DNA from: Tillandsia leiboldiana
Taxonomy: Eukaryota > Streptophyta > Magnoliopsida > Poales > Bromeliaceae
Assembly: GCA_029204045.2 (NCBI GenBank)
Contig: CM055081.1
Span: 4,748,812 to 4,812,811 of the forward strand
DNA: 64,000 nt
Reading direction: 5' to 3'
The position numbers and the translations under genes are program-made. Below, in pieces: positions 56,001 to 64,000 of this stretch; the stretch's first letter is position 1, and each line of letters starts with the position of its first letter. The notes beneath the pieces were generated by a model. It saw only the letters and a list, made by a program, of their open reading frames with translations, ran no database searches and was not told where the DNA came from.

Positions 56001-56380
56001 ACTCGATGGCATTCTTATTCAGGACACATTCTAAAGAGATAGTTTGGGATGGAACAATATTTACTATGCCTTCTGCTCCAAATCGGTCGTGAATCATTAA
56101 AGTGCCCTAGTTTGCTGCGTTGGATCTACTTTATTGTTACTACAACTTTGTTGCTTTTTTTTTTTAACATCATTTTCTATTTTTAAGTAACTTACTTGAA
56201 TTATTATAGTTATTTAAATTAAAATTTGGGTAAACAGCATTAGTAGTCCCCTAGTCTTTAAATTAAATTTTATTTTGATCCTTAAAATTTTAAATCATCA
56301 TTATAATGCAAGTGACTTTTAATAATGTTGCATTTCAATCCCTCAACTTTTAACAATTTTTTAATTTTAATTTTATAATA
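53061..56380. repeat. Duplicate of the APC13 upstream region
   Basis: Same order and strand as 34525-35895, but longer because of a hAT insertion (53899-55303) and of extra sequence at about 53490-53880 that has no match in the APC13 copy. Similarity is clear to the eye but many substitutions separate the copies, so the duplication is not recent. Confidence 0.72.
53899..55303. mobile_element. Non-autonomous hAT element inside the duplicated block
   Basis: Ends are 'aggggtgaaacagattggatac' and, in complement, 'aggggtgaaaacggattgaata', with subterminal repeats of 'ggatatggatac' and 'tccgaatccggat'. The APC13 copy reads 'gaataggttttctgtaa' through the corresponding point (about 34950) and lacks the element, so it is an empty site. 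The flank 'gttttttt(g)' / 'gtttttcg' is an imperfect 8-bp target duplication. A GC-rich leader-like part (54780-55080) repeats 'aaaccctagatatcgccaccac' twice. No transposase. Confidence 0.75.
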
Positions 56381-56399
56381 AAAATTATTACATGCACCT

Positions 56400-57417
56400 A
56401 GTTTAGCTATACATCCATACCCTACAAATCCATAGACTTAGTGAGAAAAATTAATAAAAAAAACGTCATGACTCGTTAAACCTATTACTCTCTATTAATC
56501 TCCAATGTATATAACTGATGTGGCACGATTTTTTTTTTTTTTTTTTTTTTATTATCTACTATCTTATTCTTTGCTTTCGTATCTAACATTTCTTTATCTT
56601 TCCTTTTTTTTCTTCTCTTCAAAGCTGCATTTACTCTTCCACGTAACTCTTTACCTCCCACTGTATTTTCTCTATTTTTTTTCAGTGGCCCTTCGTCTAC
56701 CGTCCTCAAGAGATTAGATCGAATAAATGGGAAGGCACGGAGGGCTCAAGAATATTACCTCAGAGAGTAGTGGAATGTCTACAACTGCGAGAACTATGAG
56801 AAGATGTGTCGCGATGTTATTGTTCTAAACTTTAAGCAGTGGAACGATAATGCCATAGGCTCAACAATATTACCGTAAAGTGCTTATACTTCTTGATATT
56901 CTATTCATATTTTGCATGAATTATAAACTATTTTATAAATATTTTTACTTTGTTTGTGCATGTATTTCTATCCGTCTTCGTTGATTCAGGTATTTGAGAA
57001 TGATTGCGTGTAGTATGTTTTAGTATTTTTTTTCTTAATTCTGTACTCTTCTTATTTTCTACTTCTTTTTAAAATATTGCTTATTTTACCTATATTTTAA
57101 TTTGTACTATTTAGAATTATTTAAATTTATTTTTTAGGTAAGATAGAATTTCCACTTCAGCAATATATGTCCGTTGCATCTTAGACTTCGGAATGGCAAA
57201 CAACAGATTACTATACTAGTAATAAAATAAAGAGTTCATAAAAAAGAGTACAAAAAAAAAATAGACACTCCTTCCTCAATTAGTGAGAAAAATTAATAAA
57301 GAAAAAATCATGACTCATTGAATAATAGAATAAAGAGTCAATAAAAAAAAAAAGTACAAAAGAAAGAGTTAAATTGGTCTAGATGTTATGTTGCTTCTCA
57401 AAATCTGAAATTCTATG
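56400..57417. other. AT-rich region without genes
   Basis: Contains a 27-base T run near 56530. 'agtgagaaaaattaataaa' occurs at 56440 and 57282, and 'aataaagagt(c/t)(a/c)ataaaaaa' at 57224 and 57323. Nothing conserved. Confidence 0.5.
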
Positions 57418-58258
57418 TTGAAAACCCTAGGTTGAAAGAAAAATTTTAGATTTAAAGGGTTTAAAAACTATTTAACCTTTTGAAACTCTAATTGAAGGTT
57501 AAAGGAATGCATGGGACAACTCCGTTTCGAGAAACGAAAATCCCCGAAGATCACTTTGAAGTAGCGAACTGAAATCGACCGTTTTAGACGAACGAGCTTG
57601 AAGGAGAACGTATAGGCCGCAGGAGTTTAATTGTAAGTATCTACAAGCAATTGAAAGTGAACCTAGATGAATTATGCTTTACTGAAGTGATTAGATCACT
57701 TTCACGTCGAAATAATAAAATTTGTTATTATTTTACTTAATGCATATAATGATATACAAGATGTAATTCCGAAGACAAGATGATGGTGATGACAATAATG
57801 GCAAGGACACCAAATGACTGCTATCTATCTAACTAGAGCACAGACATTATATTTAAACATGCTTTGACCCCTTCTGCTCTTGCAATAGTAGATATTGCTC
57901 TAGCAATATCAGTTACATTATATTTAAACATGCTTTGACACCTTCTGCTCTTGCAATAGTAGATATTGCTCTGGCAATATCAGTTCCCTTCTAATTAATG
58001 TACTCTTGCTACATAGCAAATTAGCAATCACCGCAAAAAGGCAAATTAGCAATCACAAAAAGGGAGGATGGTTGTGGAATGTAAGGGTAAGCGAAGACAT
58101 GAAACAATTCGCAGTTGCTTCATTAAACTAAGGCATATTTGGATATTAACATTACGACGTAGCAATCTTTTATAAAAGATGAAGAACTACAGATCCATTA
58201 TTCTGAATATGATTTATAAGAAAATACATAAATCACTATCAATCAAACTAAAGTCATA
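57418..58258. repeat. Mosaic of three segments found elsewhere in the window
   Basis: 57418-57818 matches 28171-28577. 57819-58144 matches the flank at 29631-29642 and then 31722-32045 (the truncated MULE MITE with its right target-duplication copy). 58145-58258 matches 54467-54580, inside the hAT element. All are in the same orientation. The intervening 28.6-31.7 kb material is absent, including the inverted-end element. Confidence 0.8.
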
Positions 58259-58471
58259 GGTTTCGTCGAGCCGGACGTTGTGGTGGTGTTCGTTTTTTCA
58301 TTTGACGACACTGTCGCCTCGAAAAGCATGAAAAATAGTAAAAATTTGCATATTTGCACAAGAAGCCCTATATTTTATGCTCCGTTTTGCGTGCAACTTG
58401 TTGAAGAGGGGCTTTTCTGTAAATTGGTGCTACAGTGAGGGATTTGGGTGGAATTGTGAAGAGGTGGAGGA
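58259..58471 (+). repeat. Large gypsy LTR (plus orientation), left part
   Basis: Matches the complement of about 11440-11627: 'aggtttcg(t/a)cg..gccggacgt', 'gcctcgaaaagcatgaaa', 'gctccgt.....gcgtg'. The first 0.6 kb of the LTR (11628-12213 equivalent) is missing at the junction with the mosaic. Ends with gagga (58467-58471), the target duplication of the next insertion. Confidence 0.72.
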
Positions 58472-61400
58472 TGTCACGCCCCGGGGTCGAAACTGCGACC
58501 CGGGCTCGCCAACAGATCCGCCACCTATGCCAAACCCGCATAGGCGAAGCGTTCTACCTGCAAGAAAAGTACTACAGCTAAACAGATATCAGAGCTATAA
58601 ATAAAAAATCTGCTGTATAACTAAATCAATCACTGTACAACTGGAAATAAAACAACAATGTCCGTCTCCCAAAAATGATAATCATACAATATCCTCATAT
58701 ACAAACTCAGAACTCAACCGGGAGGTATCTCCAATAAATACATCAGTGTACAGGCTCTCAATACATAACAATCCTCACTACATCAGTCTCTCAAAGGAGG
58801 AAAATAAAGTAACTAATCTACTGAAGCTCTCCTCTGAAGGGGTACCGCTACACTCCAACGACGGGTAGGGAACTAGCTCGCGACTCCCTCGCCTCGGTCA
58901 GAAGGATCAGCAACAGGAACAACAGGAACCGAAGTAGAAATCCCTGGGGAAAGACACCACGACGGGTGTGAGAACTACATCCCACAGTAGTTATCAGTGG
59001 GTGCCGCCAACAAGCCCGACGGTCTGCCCACTAAGTCTACTAGAGGCATAAAGCAACATATGCAGTGCTGTAAGGAAAGCTGGGAAAAGTAAATTCTACA
59101 GCTACTATGCCTCTACCTAGATGCTCAAAGAGTGGAACAGAAAGAACATGATGCCACAACTAACTCTCATCTTTGATCACCCAATCTGAACTGACTGCCT
59201 CCTCGGGTCCAGTCAAGCCTGCGCCAACCTACTGCCGTTACGTCCCGGAGGAGCGGACTTATGTAGGACGTCCATGACTGCCAACACTAGCACAGCCAGA
59301 GGGACAAATGCAACGACAAGTCGCGATAGAAAAGCTCAATCTCACGCCGGTACAACAACCCGGTCTCGCCTACTCCGGAGTGGCACTCGAGGGGAGCGAC
59401 CCGCTCGAGTCAAAAAGTAACCCATCTCAAGTATCTCTGTAAAGTATCTCTGTCAGGCTCAAATGTGGCTCATGCAGGCTATGATCCACGATCAAACAAA
59501 TCGGTAACTCCAAGCTCAAAGCACAACTCAGTCGGAAAAAGAACCTCGACTCGAACAGGAATAGCCCAAAACACTCTCACAGCTATGTCGGAGAACCCTC
59601 AACGACTCAATCTGATAATGCACGACCATGGCTGAGTCGGGAAACCTCCACGACTCGATCTGCCAGAACCCCAAGATCCTCAAAGCTAAGTGGGAGAACC
59701 ACCTCCACCACTAAATCAGAAAAACAACCTCTAGATCACACTCTACCAACTCATAGCACAAAGTCGCATCCACTGCGAGAAACTGTCTCAACAGGCCAAC
59801 CAGGCCAAACGTCGCATCCACTGCGAACAACTGCCTCAACAGGCCAACATCGCATCCACTAACACAAGGAAGGGTCCGGGAACCCCGAAAGACTAGAACC
59901 TACAACCCAAATCAAACAAGAACAGGCTCTAGGCATAGCCTCTCGTTGTTCTCGTCCCAAGAACAAGGCAGACCTTAGAACCCAGACCACTCGAATCATC
60001 TCGGGTGGTTAATCTATAGGAAAAGGTGACATTTCTTACTGAAGCCCTTTGATCTGTAAGAAATCTATATTTAATGATTTTTAGTTCTTTTTAGGAAAAC
60101 AGTTGAAACCAAGTTTTATATCTAAGCCTCGAAGGGCTAATGCCTTCGTCCAATCAAACAAGAACAGACTCAGGCGACCCTACGATGCTTGGAAGAAAAT
60201 ATTTGGTTAACAAAAATTATATGTGTGTCCAAAAAGGTTCTGGGTTTAAGGTCCTGCTAACACTGATATACCGCTGCCACTAACACAGCGGTGACAGATA
60301 AAACAAGAAAAAATAAAACATCTCGGGACCGCCGTCTACCCAAACGGCTCCCGCCACAGATGAACAACCAACTACATCTACCAGACTCCACTCTGCTCCC
60401 AAGCACGAGTGTAACATGCATCCCACACTAAAAGATAACTCCTGACCACTCGGCCCACTACCCGGGCGAGGAAGAACACTATGTCCAGGAAAGTAGAAGT
60501 GTGGATGTCTAAAGCAGAAATAACCCTAGCCCAAGTGAGGGTTTTCTACTAGTCTGGTTACACATGCAACATATGACGGGGTGCTAGGTCAAGTTCCAAG
60601 ATAACAATAATCAACAGCTTGTAGGGAAGGAAAAATAAACACATGATCATCTAACAGCATCGGGAACATCAATTCCTAAATTCTAGCATGCTATACAAAA
60701 TACATCTACAACATGCAAGTCCCTACACCGATAGAATTAATGCACAGTCCATAGGTCATGAAGACGAGGCCACCCACCTGAAAATGCTAACTGTCCGGAG
60801 TTCCATAGCTGAAAACACCAGAAGCAACAACCTCCACTAATCCTCAACACCAACGGTTCACAAACATCCGCAAATACCCCTGGGTACAACAAAAAGGTCC
60901 AAGGTTACACTTTATTCCACAAAATAACCAAGTACAAAAATCCACAGAAGACAGTCCTGAAGATCTGAAATTTCCACCTGCAGAAAGTGCCCAGAAAATT
61001 CCGATAAAAATATCATGGCAATCGTCTCGTCGAGACCTTCGAAACGGGTACCTGCACGCCCAATTCCGAGCCCCGTAGGCCAAGTTACAAATTCCACAGT
61101 ACAGGCGCGCAAAAACTCACAACCACACAACTGTAAACTCTTGCACAGATAAAAAGGGAAATAGTATACCTCCGGGAAGGTCTCAGAAAAATCCAAGGAA
61201 AATACGACGATGTTCCTCGCGACGAGTAAATGAAAAAAGTGTATAGGCTCGTCTCGATCCGACGCTCGAGTGTGGAGATAAAATTCCGGCAAGGGGCCGC
61301 TGTCCAAAAACTCCATCAGAAAATAGCAGCTTAGAAATGCCTCGAAAACCGTGTCATAAACTCTGAGTCCAGCAAGATGATCAACACAAAAGTCGAAGAC

Positions 61401-62532
61401 GTACCTCTCATGATTCCAACGCCGCAAAAATCGTCCAAAAATACAGTCGGGGTAGCACTGTGGACCTCTCAGACCAAAATGCGACGATAATGGGCCTCCG
61501 ATGAAAGATCGCCACACTGCGCTCCGATGCCGAAGTCGTCGACGCCGCGGCTTCCAAAAAATCCGGGCCTCTGCCAGAAAATGCGCAACACGAAGATCTC
61601 CAACCTTGCTTAAGGGTCCAAGAGAAGAGGGGTTCGGGAAAAGGGTCTAAAAGCCCGAGCAAAGGGGCTATTTATAGGCCCAGCCCGAAAAATCCAGAAT
61701 TTGGACTTTGGGGCCCAAAACCGGGCGCCCGGAACAATCGGGCCGCTACAGTGTTGGGCCCGGCCCAACACTGTGCGCGCCCGAAATCTCCAGGGCCCGC
61801 CACGCGTCCCGCCGACACCACCCGCGCCCGGCGCACGCGCGCCCGCCAACCGCGCAGCGCCGCGTGCCCCGACACGCGGACGTGCGCGGCTGCGCCCGGC
61901 CAACCGCAGGGCGCCACGTGGCGCCCCCACGTCGCCCCCGACTGCGCCCACGCCGCGCCCACGTGCGCGACCGCGCCGCCCGCGGCCCCGTGTCGGGCAC
62001 GCATCCCGAGGCAGCCGCCGCCGCCGCGTGGACCGCGCGCACCAGGACCCGCCAACCACAAGCCGCCACGTGTCCGCTCCCGGTCCACTGTGCACCCCGG
62101 CTTTTCCCGTGGACCGCGCCCACTGCGCCCGCCAACCGGGAGCCGCCACGTGGCCAGCGCCCAGGTGCACGCCTCCGCGGTGGATCGCGCGCCTCCGCCG
62201 CCGCCTGCCGCCGCGCTCCGCCGCCAACCGCCGCCTCCGGCGCCTCTCCGGCCGCCGGAACAGTGCCGCCGAACCTCGAAATCCGTGCCGGGTCATCCGG
62301 GCTCCGAAAAATATAAGTAAATAGTCCATCTTGACCGTTTTCGCGCGCTGAATCCAAATCCGATGTCCGTTTGGCCCAATTCCACTTCTAAAATTTTCCA
62401 AAGGTCTCCGGTGATGCAAACTTACTCCCAATTTGCACCATAAATCCATAACTTGGGCCCGACACGCGCACAACACTCCCAAAGGCCACTAATCCATCAA
62501 TAAATTCTTAAGCGGGGATTCGGGTCCTCACA
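58472..62532 (-). repeat. Solo LTR of about 4.06 kb
   Basis: On the minus strand it begins tgtgaggacccgaatccccgc and ends ccccggggcgtgaca, with perfect target duplications gagga (58467-58471 and 62533-62537). The two ends differ, so this is a single LTR and not an LTR pair. A TATA box lies at 61669-61676 (minus strand tataaata). Upstream of it, 61700-62300 is about 600 bp of extremely GC-rich sequence that opens ORFs in all frames. The form (tgtgaggaccc, about 4 kb) suits a Ty3/gypsy Tekay/Retand-like family. No coding sequence is inside. Confidence 0.85.
61669..61676 (-). promoter_or_regulatory. TATA box of the 4-kb LTR
   Basis: Minus strand 'cctataaatagcccctttgc'. It is followed by a leader-like 'cccttttcccgaacccctcttctcttgg'. 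Position is about 860 bp into the LTR. Confidence 0.6.
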
Positions 62533-64000
62533 GAGGACCTTTTAGCTTTTGTTTCAATCCACTTACCTTAACAAACCATGTGAGGGGGGGAGAGGTAACT
62601 GCGACCTCCCCACGTGTTCCACCTCTTCTAGCACGAAGCCAAGACCTCCCCAAACCGCTTCCATTCGTTTGAATTTGCAATGAGGAGACAAGGAGGCCAT
62701 CTTTTCTTCTTTCATTTGAGAAGGTTGAGGGGGAGAGCAACCGAAGGGCTTGGGACTTCTCTGAACCACATCTGAAGACATCCTGATCTCTGGAGACCCT
62801 CCTTGTGGAGCGCCGGTGTCTGGCTCCGCCGCACGCCGCCGGAAAACCTTACCTTCTTTTTCTTCTTCTTCTTCCTCGGATCCGGCGAGGTAGGTCTTCC
62901 TTCTCCGTGGGTTTTCTTGCAACCTAGACCTCATCAGTCATCTTCTAACTTCATGGGGACTCCCCAGGTGAAGTCCCAAGGTCTGTGGACCTCTGGTTGC
63001 CGGTGGGTGGAAGAGGGATCGTCGGAACCCTATTTTGGCCGGAGTTGCACCCGAGCTTCATCCAACCGTTCAACCTCAGATCAAGCTTGGTGGGAAGCTT
63101 CTATTGGTCGTCAAGAAGACCTCCTTGAAGTTACAAGCCATTTGATTCAGTGTAGAGGTCGGGTGAGGAAGCCCTAGATCCGGTATTATTGTGTTGGGCC
63201 GAGCAGCGCCGCCCACCGCCACCGTCGCTCCCCGGTGCTGGCCAACCCTTTGGTAAGTTCCCTTGTGTCAAGAGCATTCACTCAGACCCTTTGCATGTGG
63301 CCGAAGCTTGCTGGATTGCTACCTACCATTAATGCTCTTGAAATTGGCTTAGGTTGCCTTCTCCGGCCAACCGCCATACCGGGGTGCCGGAGCTGAGTTA
63401 GGTGGTGTCCCTTCGACCTCTGGGAAACCATTTAAACTCGTGCTTGTATTTGATTGGAGCTAGAACCCAAATTGGTGTAACCTCGGCCAACCCGAGCTCC
63501 AATAAGAGTAGATCTTGGTCATCTTGCTCCGGCAACCATTCCGGTAGCCGCGCGACGCCTCGAAAGTGAGCCCTTGAACTTTTCATTCGATATCCAATGC
63601 CTTCCGTTGAGCGAAAATTGGTTACCAAACCGTAAATAGGCAAAATCGTCGGTTTATCGGCGATTTGGCATTAATCACATAATTTGAAAAATTGCAGTGA
63701 TTAATTATAGTGTCAGATATCCTTGCCTGGTCCAGTGATTTCGGTTTAGCGTTGGCGACTTCCGGAGCCGAAATCGGCTTTTCCAGAAGTATTTTCGGTA
63801 TTTATGGCACCGTTTGAGTACAGGGTCGCACCCAGTGGAGTTTGAGTGCCCGAACGTCTTCAGTGAAGCGTTTCGGGGCAGCATGTCATATTTCGTTAAA
63901 TTCAGAGACTTGTAGGCTGAAATCGGATCTTAGTTGATCGATCGGCGGATTTTCAAAAATTCCGACAAATCCCGGAACTTCAGTGAAGTTTCCCGTTTAG
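62533..64000 (+). repeat. Large gypsy LTR (plus orientation), right part
   Basis: Continuation of 58259-58471 after the solo LTR. Contains 'gccggaaaacctt' and CTT-rich text like the complement of 11220-11290, gcc-rich parts, and at 63600-63950 the section that matches the complement of 1-310. The LTR runs past the window end. ORFs at 62563-63177 and 63398-63643 are incidental. Confidence 0.62.

Noticed and set aside
23722..58258. SOQ1 as an intact gene with a giant intron
   Set aside because: Two minus-strand genes lie downstream, no SOQ1 exon is seen in 40 kb, and exon 1 already has a frame conflict.
61672..62482. Five overlapping long ORFs on both strands
   Set aside because: All arise from the GC-rich part of the solo LTR, where stop codons are rare; Arg/Ala/Pro-rich in every frame.

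Overview
This is a transposon-rich stretch of a flowering-plant nuclear genome. Tm-primed LTR retrotransposons, a Cassandra-type TRIM carrying 5S rRNA sequence, hAT, Mutator-like and PIF/Harbinger-like DNA elements, and spliced genes of plant type all point to an angiosperm. The very GC-rich intronless EF-hand gene beside AT-rich spacers suggests a monocot (commelinid-like). I do not name a species.

Layout. 1-12.2 kb is one large Ty3/gypsy LTR on the minus strand, split by two later insertions: a composite Cassandra array (692-2135, target duplication actgt) and an 8.0-kb SIRE/Maximus-like copia element (2673-10689, target duplication agctt). That element keeps gag but has no pol; a second ORF of Transposase_32 type sits in its place. 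12.2-14.8 kb is a gypsy integrase fragment split by a solo LTR related to the SIRE-like element (target duplication acctt). 14.8-17.6 kb is a truncated hAT transposon. 19.6-20.1 kb is an intact EF-hand calcium sensor gene. 22.1-22.6 kb is a TRIM. 23.3-23.7 kb is an orphan first exon of a SOQ1-like gene, followed by a hAT remnant that holds a captured WD40 gene fragment. 25.7-31.9 kb is a patchwork of LTR fragments, a second Transposase_32 relic, AT-rich elements with inverted ends, and a MULE-type MITE with a 9-bp target duplication.

32.9-34.3 kb holds the anaphase-promoting complex subunit APC13 gene (65 aa, three small coding exons, minus strand), too fragmented to show up as one ORF. Its upstream 1.4 kb is duplicated upstream of an F-box gene (51.6-52.8 kb). 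Between them lie a mitochondrial insertion with an atp9 pseudogene (39.2-39.4 kb), a near-perfect 42-nt foldback (38.4 kb), and a decayed 9.7-kb chromovirus-type gypsy element (40.4-50.1 kb). 57.4-58.3 kb is a mosaic of pieces found elsewhere in the window. The window ends in another copy of the same large gypsy LTR, in the opposite orientation to the one at the start, split by a 4.06-kb solo LTR (58472-62532, target duplication gagga).

Host genes that look functional: the EF-hand gene, APC13 and the F-box gene. They share no obvious pathway. The most unusual signals are a run of small hairpins with covarying stems inside the transcribed part of the SIRE-like LTR, the pol-less gag plus Transposase_32 element, and the inverted Cassandra composite.
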